This document shows positions 33,983 through 41,505 of a stretch of DNA of 64,000 nt, one piece after another (positions within the stretch are counted from its first letter, which is position 1; each line of letters begins with the position of its first letter). The DNA comes from Saccharothrix sp. NRRL B-16314. Its GTDB lineage: Bacteria; Actinomycetota; Actinomycetes; Mycobacteriales; Pseudonocardiaceae. The notes under the pieces were generated by a model. It ran no database searches and was not told the DNA's origin. It saw nothing but the letters and a program-made list of their open reading frames with translations. The position numbers and the translations under genes were made by a program. Location: the NCBI RefSeq assembly GCF_000716595.1, contig NZ_JNXC01000005.1, positions 124,001 through 188,000 on the forward strand, given 5' to 3'.

Positions 33983-34796
33983 CTGGCACGGATCGCACCC
34001 GCCGTCACGCCCGATCCGGGTCGAAGGCGGCCTGACGCTGCGCAGCAAGCGGGGTGACATCGCGCAGACGTGGTGGTCGCGGCGGTTCCTGGAGGTGCTG
34101 GAGTCGTTCGGCATGGCCGCGCGCCTGAACCGTGGCCGCACGTACGCGAGGTCCGGGCAGGTGATGACCATGTCCCTGTCGACCAGCCTGGTCGTGGCGC
34201 TGGTGACGGGGACGCGACCGGAGCCGTACCGGGCGCGGATCGGCGTGCGGAAGTTCAGCGACGAGGACTGGCGACGCATCGAGCACGCGTTGGCGGACCG
34301 GGCGATCTTCGCGGCCAAGCTGCTCGCGGGCGAGATGCCGCCGGAGATCGAGGAGGTGTTCGCCGACCTCGGCCTGACCCTGTTCCCGAGCACGATGCGC
34401 GAGCTGTCCATGGACTGCACGTGCCCGGACTGGGAAGTGCCGTGCAAGCACCTGGCCGCCACCTGCTACCTGCTCGCCGAGTCGTTCGACACCGACCCGT
34501 TCGAGATCCTGGCCTGGCGCGGCCGGTCGCGGGAGGACTTGCTGGACCGGCTGCGCGACCTGCGGGCGCCCATCCCCGCCGAGGAGCCGAGGGAGGTCGC
34601 GGAGGAGCCGGACTTCGACCGGTTCTGGCTGCGGCCGAAGGTCGCCGAGGTCGTGCCGGACGTCGCGGAGCCCGTGCGCAGGCGGCCGGACGCCCTGCTC
34701 GACCAGCTCGAACCGCTGGTCGTGGACGGGCACCCGGTGACCGACGCGCTGCGCCCGCTCTACCGGGTGATCACCGAGCGGCGATCGGAGCAGTGA
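33975..34796 (+). CDS. SWIM zinc-finger protein, partner of SNF2
   Basis: A 273-residue protein with a SWIM zinc finger (MDCTCPDWEVPCKHLAATCY, the C-x-C-xn-C-x-H pattern) and N-terminal WWSRRFLEVLESFGMAARLN / RGRTYARSGQV, conserved in SWIM proteins that follow SNF2 genes. Starts at GTG 33975, inside the end of the SNF2 gene. It probably helps the SNF2 protein bind DNA or other proteins. The C-terminal region is an acidic tail. Confidence 0.93.
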   Translation: MTDWHGSHPPSRPIRVEGGLTLRSKRGDIAQTWWSRRFLEVLESFGMAARLNRGRTYARSGQVMTMSLSTSLVVALVTGTRPEPYRARIGVRKFSDEDWRRIEHALADRAIFAAKLLAGEMPPEIEEVFADLGLTLFPSTMRELSMDCTCPDWEVPCKHLAATCYLLAESFDTDPFEILAWRGRSREDLLDRLRDLRAPIPAEEPREVAEEPDFDRFWLRPKVAEVVPDVAEPVRRRPDALLDQLEPLVVDGHPVTDALRPLYRVITERRSEQ

Positions 34797-34808
34797 TCGG
34801 GGTGGCGC

Positions 34809-35102
34809 TCAGCCGCCGGCGACCGAAGGCAGAATCCGGACCTCGGAGTCAGGCGTGAGCCGGGTGTCGGCGCCGGACAGCCGGCGGCACTCCTCACCGT
34901 CCACGTAGACGTTCACGTACCGCCGCAGGACATCCCGCTCGTCACGCAGCCGCCGGTCCAGCAACGGGTACCGCGCGGCCAGGTGGTCGAGCAGGGTGCC
35001 CAGGGTGGCCTGCTCCGGCAGGTCGACCTCCACCTTCGCCTGGTTGCCGGCCGTCTGCCGGAGCGGCCCCGGGATCAGCACGAGCACGCGCACCGCGATC
35101 AC
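34809..35102 (-). CDS. MoaD/ThiS-like ubiquitin-fold sulfur carrier
   Basis: A 97-residue beta-grasp protein ending in Gly-Gly (LPSVAGG), the hallmark of MoaD/ThiS carriers that are activated as thiocarboxylates. Visible: VRVLVLIPGPLRQTAGNQAK, then LGTLLDHLAARYPLLDRRL. It starts at GTG 35102, overlapping by 4 bp the stop of the BNR-repeat gene, so the two are coupled. The pairing with a BNR-type protein is seen in several bacteria; which sulfur pathway it serves is unknown. Confidence 0.88.
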   Translation of the reverse strand: MIAVRVLVLIPGPLRQTAGNQAKVEVDLPEQATLGTLLDHLAARYPLLDRRLRDERDVLRRYVNVYVDGEECRRLSGADTRLTPDSEVRILPSVAGG

Positions 35103-36163
35103 ACCTCCGCGGCCCGCACGCACACCACGTCGGGCAGGTGCTCCGCGATCCGCCGCCAGCTGTCGCCCTCGTCCGTGCTCGCGTACACCTCACCCGAGCG
35201 CGACCCGAAGTAGACGCCCGCCGGTTCCGCCGCGTCGGTGCACAGCGCGTCCCGCATCACGGCCGTCCAGAAGCCGTCCGGGAGGCCGTTGCGCAACGCC
35301 TCCCACGACTCGCCCGCGTCCGACGACCGGTACACCGCGCACTCGCCACCGGGCGGGAAGCGGTGGTCGGCCGCGACCAGCGGGAAGTTGTAGACGACGT
35401 CCGGCTCGTGCGGGTGGTTGACCATGGCGAAGCCGAAATCGGCGGGCAGACCGCCGGCGATCGACGTCCACGTCGCCCCGGCGTCGTCGGACCGGTACAC
35501 GCCGTGGTGGTTCTGCAGGAACAGCCGGTGCGGCACGGCGGGGTGCCAGCTGACCTTGTGCACGCACTGGCCGAACTCCGGGTACGGGTCGGGCAGGAAG
35601 TTCGCCTTGATGCCGGTGTTGGCCGGCTCCCACGACGCACCGCCGTCGAACGTCCGGTACACCCCGCCGGTGGACATGGCCACGGTCAGCCGCAGCGGGT
35701 CGGCCGGGTCCGGCAGCACGGTGTGGATCGCCTGCCCGCCGTACCCCGCGTCCCAGTGCTCCCGGTGCGGGTGCTTCCACAGGCCCTCCACCAGGGAGTA
35801 CGTCCGGCCGCCGTCCTCCGAGCGGAACAGCGCCGACGGCTGGGTTCCCGCGTACACGACCTCCGGGTCGGGCGTCAGCGCCAGCTGCCAGACCCTCTCC
35901 AGCGCGGCGTCCTCCGGGAACGCGACCGGCGCGTGGTCCGGCTCCTGCCACGTCGCGCCGAGGTCGTCGCTGGTCATGACGGTCGGCCCGAAGTGGGAGC
36001 TCGTCGTGCCCACCAGCAGCCTGGGCCGGTCGCGGCGGTTCTCGATCGCGGTCGCGTAGACCTCGGCCATCGGGTGGTGAGGTCCGCTGAGGCTCCACGA
36101 CTCGCGGTCTTCGCTGGTCGCGAGCCACAGTCCTTTCCTGGTGCCGATGGCGAGCAGGTGCAT
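35099..36163 (-). CDS. BNR/Asp-box repeat (YCF48/sialidase-like) protein
   Basis: A 354-residue beta-propeller protein with repeated Asp-box motifs: SDDLGATW, SEDGGRTY, TFDGGASW, SDDAGATW, SSDAGESW and STDEGDSW. Starts at ATG 36163. No signal peptide is seen, so it is probably cytoplasmic, unlike sialidases. Translationally coupled to the MoaD/ThiS-like gene downstream. May act as a binding or assembly scaffold for a sulfur-transfer reaction; no catalytic sialidase residues can be asserted. Confidence 0.87.
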   Translation of the reverse strand: MHLLAIGTRKGLWLATSEDRESWSLSGPHHPMAEVYATAIENRRDRPRLLVGTTSSHFGPTVMTSDDLGATWQEPDHAPVAFPEDAALERVWQLALTPDPEVVYAGTQPSALFRSEDGGRTYSLVEGLWKHPHREHWDAGYGGQAIHTVLPDPADPLRLTVAMSTGGVYRTFDGGASWEPANTGIKANFLPDPYPEFGQCVHKVSWHPAVPHRLFLQNHHGVYRSDDAGATWTSIAGGLPADFGFAMVNHPHEPDVVYNFPLVAADHRFPPGGECAVYRSSDAGESWEALRNGLPDGFWTAVMRDALCTDAAEPAGVYFGSRSGEVYASTDEGDSWRRIAEHLPDVVCVRAAEV

Positions 36164-36240
36164 GGCGTGCTCCTCGAAGCTGTGACGCAGAGCACCGTAC
36201 GCCGGAGGTCCGACGATCGCCGTCCGGCGGAGCCGACCGA

Positions 36241-36260
36241 TAAGTTACCGACTGGTAGCG
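36241..36260. promoter_or_regulatory. near-palindromic motif upstream of acyl-CoA dehydrogenase gene
   Basis: TAAGTTACCGACTGGTAGCG contains GTTACC-GACT-GGTAGC, an imperfect inverted repeat of TetR-operator type, 28 bp before the acyl-CoA dehydrogenase start. A near copy (TAAGTTACCTCCGGTAGCC) lies at 53301-53319 in front of a TetR gene. Confidence 0.4.
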
Positions 36261-36287
36261 TGCGGCGCCGACGAAGGGAGAACCCCG

Positions 36288-37994
36288 GTGCTGTTCCACC
36301 CCGACACCTACGACGCCCCTCACCTGGACGCCGAGAGCCGTCGCCTGCTGCGGGCGACGATCGACTGGTTCGAGGAGCGCGGCAAGCGCCGCCTGATCGC
36401 GGACGACCAGGCCAAGGTCTGGTACGCCGAGTTCCTGGACTTCGTCCGCCGCGAGAAGCTGTTCGCCACCTTCTGCACGCCCGCGTCCGAAGCGGACGGC
36501 GCGCCCGACAAGCGCTGGGACGCCGCCCGGAACGCCGCGCTGAGCGAAATCCTCGGTTTCTACGGCCTCCAGTACTGGTACGCCTGGCAGGTCAGCGTGC
36601 TCGGCCTCGGCCCCGTCTGGATGAGCGACAACGCCGTGGCCCGCAAGAAGGCCGCCGAACTCCTCGACGACGGCGCGGTCTTCGCGTTCGGGCTGTCCGA
36701 GAAGGAGCACGGCGCGGACGTCTACTCCACCGACATGGTGCTCACGCCCACCGAGAACGGCTTCACCGCGACCGGGGGCAAGTACTACATCGGCAACGGC
36801 AACGTCGCCGGCATGGTCTCGGTGTTCGGCCGCCGCGCGGACGTCGAGGGCCCGGACGGCTACGTCTTCTTCGCCGTCGACTCGCAGCACGAGAAGTTCT
36901 CGCCGGTCAAGAACATCGTGGACTCCCAGATGTTCGTCAGCGAGTTCCGCCTGGACGAGTACCCGGTCACCGCCGACGACGTCCTGCACACCGGCCAGGA
37001 CGCGTTCAGCGCCGCCCTGAACACCGTCAACGTCGGCAAGTTCAACCTGTGCACGGCGTCCATCGGCATCGGCGAGCACGCGTTCTACGAGAGCATCACG
37101 CACGCCCACAACCGGATCCTGTACGGCAAGCGGGTCACCGACTTCCCGCACGTCCGGCAGGGCTTCGTCGACGCCTACGCGCGGCTCACGGCCATGAAGC
37201 TGTTCGCCGACCGCTCGGTGGACTACTTCCGCAGCGCCTCCCCCGAGGACCGCCGCTACCTGCTGTTCAACCCGATCACCAAGATGAAGGTCACCAGCGA
37301 GGGCGAGCGGGTCGTCGACCTGCTGTGGGACGTGATCGCGGCCAAGGGCTTCGAGAAGGACACCTACTTCTCCATGGCCGCCCGCGACATCCGCGCCCTG
37401 CCGAAGCTGGAGGGCACCGTCCACGTGAACCTGGCCCTCGTGCTCAAGTTCATGCCCAACTACCTGTTCGACCCGGCCGGGTACCCCGAGGTCCCGACCC
37501 GGCACGACCCGGCGGACGACGGGTTCTTCTGGCGCCAGGGCCCCGCGCGCGGGCTCGGCAAGATCCGTTTCCACGACTGGGAGACGGCCTACCGCGACCA
37601 CGCGCACGTGCCCAACGTGGCCCGCTTCCACGAGCAGGCACGGGGGCTGCGCACGCTGCTCACGAACGCCGCGCCGGACGACGAGCAGCAGAAGGACCTC
37701 GACTTCCTGCTCAACCTCGGCCACCTGTTCACGCTGGTCGTCTACGGCCAGCTCGTGCTGGAGCAGGCCGGGATCACCGGGCTCGACACCGATGTGCTCG
37801 ACCAGGTGTTCGACGTCCTCGTGCGGGACTTCTCCGCCTACGCGGTCGCCCTGCACGGCAAGGCGTCGTCGACCGAAGCGCAACAGGAGTGGGCACTCGG
37901 CCAGGTCCGCAAGCCCGTTGTCGACCAGTCCCGGTTCGAACGCGTGTGGCACGAGGTGGCCGCGCTGTCGGGCGCCTACGAAATGCGCCCATAA
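36288..37994 (+). CDS. acyl-CoA dehydrogenase family protein
   Basis: A 568-residue flavoenzyme-like protein, longer than classical acyl-CoA dehydrogenases (~380), similar to the large actinobacterial family. The FAD-binding and substrate region shows FGLSEKEHGADVYSTDMVLT and TGGKYYIGNGNVAGMVSVFG; the C-terminal helical half includes YGKRVTDFPHVRQGFVDAYA. Starts at GTG 36288 with GAAGGGAG upstream. The substrate is unknown, probably an acyl-CoA of a degradation or lipid pathway. A TetR-operator-like motif lies 28 bp upstream. Confidence 0.9.
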   Translation: MLFHPDTYDAPHLDAESRRLLRATIDWFEERGKRRLIADDQAKVWYAEFLDFVRREKLFATFCTPASEADGAPDKRWDAARNAALSEILGFYGLQYWYAWQVSVLGLGPVWMSDNAVARKKAAELLDDGAVFAFGLSEKEHGADVYSTDMVLTPTENGFTATGGKYYIGNGNVAGMVSVFGRRADVEGPDGYVFFAVDSQHEKFSPVKNIVDSQMFVSEFRLDEYPVTADDVLHTGQDAFSAALNTVNVGKFNLCTASIGIGEHAFYESITHAHNRILYGKRVTDFPHVRQGFVDAYARLTAMKLFADRSVDYFRSASPEDRRYLLFNPITKMKVTSEGERVVDLLWDVIAAKGFEKDTYFSMAARDIRALPKLEGTVHVNLALVLKFMPNYLFDPAGYPEVPTRHDPADDGFFWRQGPARGLGKIRFHDWETAYRDHAHVPNVARFHEQARGLRTLLTNAAPDDEQQKDLDFLLNLGHLFTLVVYGQLVLEQAGITGLDTDVLDQVFDVLVRDFSAYAVALHGKASSTEAQQEWALGQVRKPVVDQSRFERVWHEVAALSGAYEMRP

Positions 37995-38003
37995 GTCGCC
38001 CGC

Positions 38004-38039
38004 GGTAAGGCGGTGGAGTGTTCACCACCGCCTTACCGG
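38004..38039 (+). terminator. hairpin terminator after acyl-CoA dehydrogenase
   Basis: A perfect 14-bp stem (CGGTAAGGCGGTGG / CCACCGCCTTACCG) with an 8-base loop, ten bases after the stop. No T-tract. The remaining gap to 38242 shows no gene. Confidence 0.75.
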
Positions 38040-38241
38040 GGAAGCCGCAGGTAAGCGATTGAGTGCGTCCGGTAGGCGGCAACGCGGCACCGGCAATGGC
38101 ACCAATCAGGGGCACTCCGACCGGCCGGGTGCGACCACCGCAGCCGGGTGTACGCGGTCCCGTGAATGGGTTGCGTCTTGACTGGTCGCGCAAGCACGTG
38201 TTTCGTCGTCAGCTACCGACGAACCGGAGGGGAACGCGCGC

Positions 38242-38661
38242 ATGACCGCGTCCAAGGCACTGCGGGCCCTGCGGGAGGCGATCGTGCTGGAGCACCTGGA
38301 GTCGGAGAACGAGCACGAGTTCGACGCCACCGTCCGCACGTTCGACCACCCCCGCTGCGAGATCGTCGCGACCGGGCAGGTGTTCGACGGCCGCGCCGAG
38401 GTCGCCGGGTACTACGCCCGGGTCCGCGACGCGTTCCCCGACCAGCGCAGCCGGCTGGTCGCGCTGCGCCACGCCGACGACGCGGTGATCGTGGAACTGG
38501 AGCTGCGGGGCACCCACCTGGGCAGTCTCCGCGGCGAGGAGCCGACCGGGCGGGCGTTCGTGGTCCGGACGGCGGCGTTCTTCGTGTTCGACGAAGCGCG
38601 ACTGGTGGGCAAGCGCGTCTACGGCGAAGAGGTCGTGCCCGCCCCCGCGTTGACCACCTGA
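38242..38661 (+). CDS. SnoaL/NTF2-like protein
   Basis: A 139-residue NTF2-fold protein: helix ALRALREAIVLEHLESENEH, then the strand DATVRTFDHPRCEIVATGQV, and the typical RDAFPDQRSRLVALRHADDA segment of SnoaL-like ester-cyclase/nuclear-transport-factor proteins. No catalytic set can be assigned. It stands alone between a terminator and a bidirectional hairpin. RBS GGAGG at 38227. Confidence 0.88.
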   Translation: MTASKALRALREAIVLEHLESENEHEFDATVRTFDHPRCEIVATGQVFDGRAEVAGYYARVRDAFPDQRSRLVALRHADDAVIVELELRGTHLGSLRGEEPTGRAFVVRTAAFFVFDEARLVGKRVYGEEVVPAPALTT

Positions 38662-38671
38662 GAATGCGAAT

Positions 38672-38707
38672 CGGGCCGCCACCCCCGCTGAAGGGGATGA
38701 CGGCCCG
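38672..38707. terminator. bidirectional hairpin between SnoaL-like and csp genes
   Basis: CGGGCCG pairs with CGGCCCG around an inner CCCC/GGGG hairpin; it separates two convergent genes and could serve both. Confidence 0.75.
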
Positions 38708-38743
38708 ACAAGATCCAGGTCCTGGTGGTGACCCGGATTAGGT

Positions 38744-38950
38744 TCAGAGCGGTCGAACCGACTGCGCCTGCGGGCCCTTCTGGCCCTGGCCGATCTCGAA
38801 CTCCACCCGCTGGTTCTCTTCCAGCGTGCGGTAGCCGTTGCTCTGGATCTCCGAGTAGTGCACGAACACGTCGGCGCCACCGTTGTCCGGGGAGATGAAG
38901 CCGAAGCCCTTCTCCGCGTTGAACCACTTGACGGTGCCCTCAACTGCCAT
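38744..38950 (-). CDS. cold-shock protein (CspA family)
   Basis: A 68-residue single cold-shock domain with RNP1 KGFGFIS and RNP2 VFVHY, start [15 protein letters not shown] and end QSVRPL. Binds single-stranded RNA/DNA as a chaperone. A strong GAGGAG lies eleven bases upstream of ATG 38950. The ~245 bp upstream to 39197 hold its leader and no other visible gene. Confidence 0.97.
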   Translation of the reverse strand: MAVEGTVKWFNAEKGFGFISPDNGGADVFVHYSEIQSNGYRTLEENQRVEFEIGQGQKGPQAQSVRPL

Positions 38951-39197
38951 CTTGCTACTTCTCCTCTAACAGGTGCCGGATCGCGCTTGCGACCACCGGG
39001 TCAGCGTGGGCTCCGGCCCCTTCCTGGCGAGGAAGTTTCGGCGCCCGCAACTCCGATCCGCGAGCGTGGTGGAACACGAACACAGAAAGGTACGACCGAA
39101 GACAGTCAACCATGAGATCCCGCCGGCAGTCGAGCGGAAGAATGCGGCGAGTCGCACTGCTACGGTGAGCGAGACGTCGATCACGGGGAGTCTCCTG

Positions 39198-39539
39198 ATG
39201 GCCGAACCGCTCCTGCTCTCCATCGCCGCCTCGCTCGCGTCACGGGCCGTGGCCGGGCTGTACGAGCTCGTCCGGGCGAAGTTCGCCGATGATCCCGTCG
39301 CCACCGCGGCGCTCACCGCGGCCGACGGCGCGCCCGCAGATTCCCCCGAGGTACGAGCGCTGGGCGAGGTGCTGGAGCGGACCGCCGAGGCCGATCCGGA
39401 GTTCGGCGCCAGGCTGCGCGCGCACACGACCGTGACGCAGACCGGACGGGTGAACAACCAGATCTCCGCTCCGCTGCAGGGCGGCACCGTCCAGGTCGTG
39501 CAGGCAGGGGACATCAAGGGCGACATCACCTTCAGATGA
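39198..39539 (+). CDS. hypothetical protein with C-terminal VQAGDIxGDITF motif
   Basis: A 113-residue protein starting at ATG 39198 with GGGGAG nearby. The N-terminal two-thirds are helical (LLLSIAASLASRAVAGLYEL). The end, VNNQISAPLQGGTVQVVQAG, then DIKGDITF, has the beta-strand signature also present in many actinobacterial effector or conflict-type proteins (patterns such as V-V-Q-A-G-x-I-x-G-x-V). It overlaps the next gene's ATG by 4 bp (ATGA). Function unknown; the motif may mediate interaction with partners carrying the same motif. Confidence 0.72.
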   Translation: MAEPLLLSIAASLASRAVAGLYELVRAKFADDPVATAALTAADGAPADSPEVRALGEVLERTAEADPEFGARLRAHTTVTQTGRVNNQISAPLQGGTVQVVQAGDIKGDITFR

Positions 39540-40291
39540 CCCCGGCGGGTGAAGATGGGGTCGTGCAGACGCTCCACCTGCCCCAGTCGCGGTTGCTGTT
39601 CTTCTTCCTCGGCCTGGTGGTCACCTTCGTCCTCATCCGCATCAGCGTGCGCCTGATCAGGGCGAAGGTGCGCTGGTGGCCGGGCAACATCACGTCCAAC
39701 GGGACGCACATCCACCACGTCGTGTTCGGCACCGTGTTCATGCTGCTCGGCGGGGTGATCGGGCTGGCGGCGCCGGACGACCAGCACGGGGTGCGGGTTG
39801 CCGCAGCCACGTTGCTCGGCGTCGGCGCCGCCCTCGTGCTCGACGAGTTCGCCCTGATCCTGCACCTCAGGGACGTGTACTGGACGAAGGACGGCCGGCT
39901 GTCGGTCGACGCGGTCTTCCTCGCCATCGGGATGACCGGGCTGCTGCTGATCGGCGCCCGACCGCTGGGCTACGACGAGTTCTACGGCGAGGGCGTCGCC
40001 CTGCGGGTGCTGATCATCCTGGTCAACCTCGGGTTCGCCATAGTGGCCCTCCTCAAGGGCAAGGTGTGGACCGGGCTGCTCGGCCTGCTGGTGCCCGTGC
40101 TGCCGGAGATCGGCGCGCTGAGGCTGGCCCGACCAGGCTCACCGTGGGCCCGCTGGCGGTACGCGGAGGGCTCGCGGAAGCTGCGCCGCGCGTACCGGCG
40201 GGAGGCCCGCATCCGCCAACCGCTCATCCGGGTGAAGATCCGCGTGCAGGAGTTCATCTCCGGGCGGCACGACGACGAGGAAGCCGCGTAG
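39536..40291 (+). CDS. integral membrane protein
   Basis: A 251-residue protein with about six transmembrane helices (e.g. LLFFFLGLVVTFVLIRISV and VFMLLGGVIGLAA) and a conserved-looking NITSNGTHIHHVV histidine segment between helices 1 and 2. ATG 39536 overlaps the preceding stop by 4 bp. The C-terminal cytoplasmic tail is basic (RREARIRQPLIRVKIRVQEF). No known family assigned. Operon with the VQAGDI-motif protein. Confidence 0.82.
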   Translation: MTPAGEDGVVQTLHLPQSRLLFFFLGLVVTFVLIRISVRLIRAKVRWWPGNITSNGTHIHHVVFGTVFMLLGGVIGLAAPDDQHGVRVAAATLLGVGAALVLDEFALILHLRDVYWTKDGRLSVDAVFLAIGMTGLLLIGARPLGYDEFYGEGVALRVLIILVNLGFAIVALLKGKVWTGLLGLLVPVLPEIGALRLARPGSPWARWRYAEGSRKLRRAYRREARIRQPLIRVKIRVQEFISGRHDDEEAA

Positions 40292-40303
40292 CGGGTCCGG
40301 CGA

Positions 40304-40960
40304 TCACACGTCGTACTCGTCACGCAGGCGCAGCCACGCCATCGTGGGCGTCTGCGGCCAGCCTTCCGGCGAGTCCTCCCACTTCTCCTGACGGCCGTAC
40401 GGGGTCAGGTCGAGCAGGTTGAAGTCCATCCGCAGCCGGTCGACGCCGCGCCCGCTGGTGAAGTAGCTGCGGAACACCTCGTCGCCGTCGCGCAGGAAGA
40501 CGCTCAGCCCGAACCCGCCGCCCAGCCCCAGCTCGTCGTAGAACGCCTGGCGCGACGAGTACCACGGCACGGTCCAGCCCATCCGCTCGCGCACGGGGGC
40601 GATCTCGTCCTGGGGTGCGCGCGACATCAGGATCAGCGTGGTGTCGCGGGCGTTGAGGTGGACCTGGCCGGCGAGGTTGTCGGTGAACGAGCAGCAGCCG
40701 CTGCACAGGTGGTCGTCGCCGGGCGCGAGCATGTGGTGGTAGACGACGAGCTGGCGGCGGTCCGCGAACAGGTCCGCCAGGCCGACCACGGTGCCGTCCG
40801 GCGCGGTGAACTCGTGGCCCGAGCCCAGCCGGACCATCGGCAGCCTGCGCCGCCGTGCGGCGAGCGCGTCCAGCGCGTGGGTCAGTTCCTTCTCCTTGAC
40901 CAGCAGTTCGTCCCGGGCGGCCTGCCACTCCTGCGGCGAGACAACGGTCGGTCGAGCCAT
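40304..40960 (-). CDS. DUF899 family thioredoxin-like protein
   Basis: A 218-residue protein with a thioredoxin-like fold: WQAARDELLVKEKELTHALD, then YHHMLAPGDDHLCSGCCSFT with the CSGC cysteines, and the C-terminal TPYGRQEKWEDSPEGWPQTP typical of DUF899. Starts at ATG 40960 (GTG 40963 also possible). Divergent from the HxlR regulator, with two near-palindromic operators in between, so it is probably repressed by it. Likely redox function; substrate unknown. Confidence 0.92.
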   Translation of the reverse strand: MARPTVVSPQEWQAARDELLVKEKELTHALDALAARRRRLPMVRLGSGHEFTAPDGTVVGLADLFADRRQLVVYHHMLAPGDDHLCSGCCSFTDNLAGQVHLNARDTTLILMSRAPQDEIAPVRERMGWTVPWYSSRQAFYDELGLGGGFGLSVFLRDGDEVFRSYFTSGRGVDRLRMDFNLLDLTPYGRQEKWEDSPEGWPQTPTMAWLRLRDEYDV

Positions 40961-40972
40961 CACGCACCTCCA

Positions 40973-41023
40973 AGTTCCTTAAGGGAACTCAACCGTAGCA
41001 GAGGTCAGTTCCCTGAAGGAACT
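40973..41023. promoter_or_regulatory. two HxlR-type operators between DUF899 and hxlR genes
   Basis: AGTTCCTTAAGGGAACT (40973-40989) and AGTTCCCTGAAGGAACT (41007-41023) are near-perfect palindromes 34 bp apart centre to centre, filling the divergent gap. Their symmetry and shared sequence fit a dimeric winged-helix repressor. Confidence 0.78.
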
Positions 41024-41043
41024 CTCCCGGCTAGACTGGTCGC

Positions 41044-41505
41044 ATGCAGCGGACGAGGTTCGGCGAGATGACGTGCTCGATCGCGCGCACCCTGGACGTC
41101 ATCGGCGAGCCGTGGTCACCGCTGATCCTCCGGGACGTCTACGTCGGCACCGGCCGCTTCGACCAGCTCCAGAACGACCTCGGCATCTCGCGCAAGGTGC
41201 TCGCCGAACGGCTGAAGTGGCTGGTGGAGCAGGGCGTGCTGGAACGCCGCGAGTACTCGGCCAAGCCGCCCCGGCACGAGTACGCGCTCACCCCGAAGGG
41301 CACCGAGCTGGTCGAGGTGCTGATGGTGATGGTGCGCTGGGGCGACCGGTGGACGGCGGGCGACGAGGGGCCGCCCGTGCTCTACCGCCACCACGCGTGC
41401 GGCCGGATCGCGCACGTGGAGCTGCACTGCTCGGAGTGCGGCGGGCCGATGGGGCCCACCGACATCGACGTGCTGCCGGGTCCGGGCGCGCCCGTCGACG
41501 CCTAG
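41044..41505 (+). CDS. HxlR-family winged-helix transcriptional regulator
   Basis: A 153-residue HxlR protein: CSIARTLDVIGEPWSPLILR, GRFDQLQNDLGISRKVLAER and LVEQGVLERREYSAKPPRHE form the winged helix. A C-terminal CGRIAHVELHCSECGGPMGP carries a probable metal-binding cysteine set, unusual for minimal HxlR proteins. It is divergent from the DUF899 gene with paired operators. Its stop overlaps that of the convergent sugar-binding gene by 4 bp. Confidence 0.93.
   Translation: MQRTRFGEMTCSIARTLDVIGEPWSPLILRDVYVGTGRFDQLQNDLGISRKVLAERLKWLVEQGVLERREYSAKPPRHEYALTPKGTELVEVLMVMVRWGDRWTAGDEGPPVLYRHHACGRIAHVELHCSECGGPMGPTDIDVLPGPGAPVDA

Noticed and set aside
25508..34796. A DISARM or BREX defence system
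   Set aside because: A C5 methyltransferase and an SNF2 helicase are present, but the drmA/B/C or brx/pgl core genes are not; the SNF2-SWIM pair is common outside defence.
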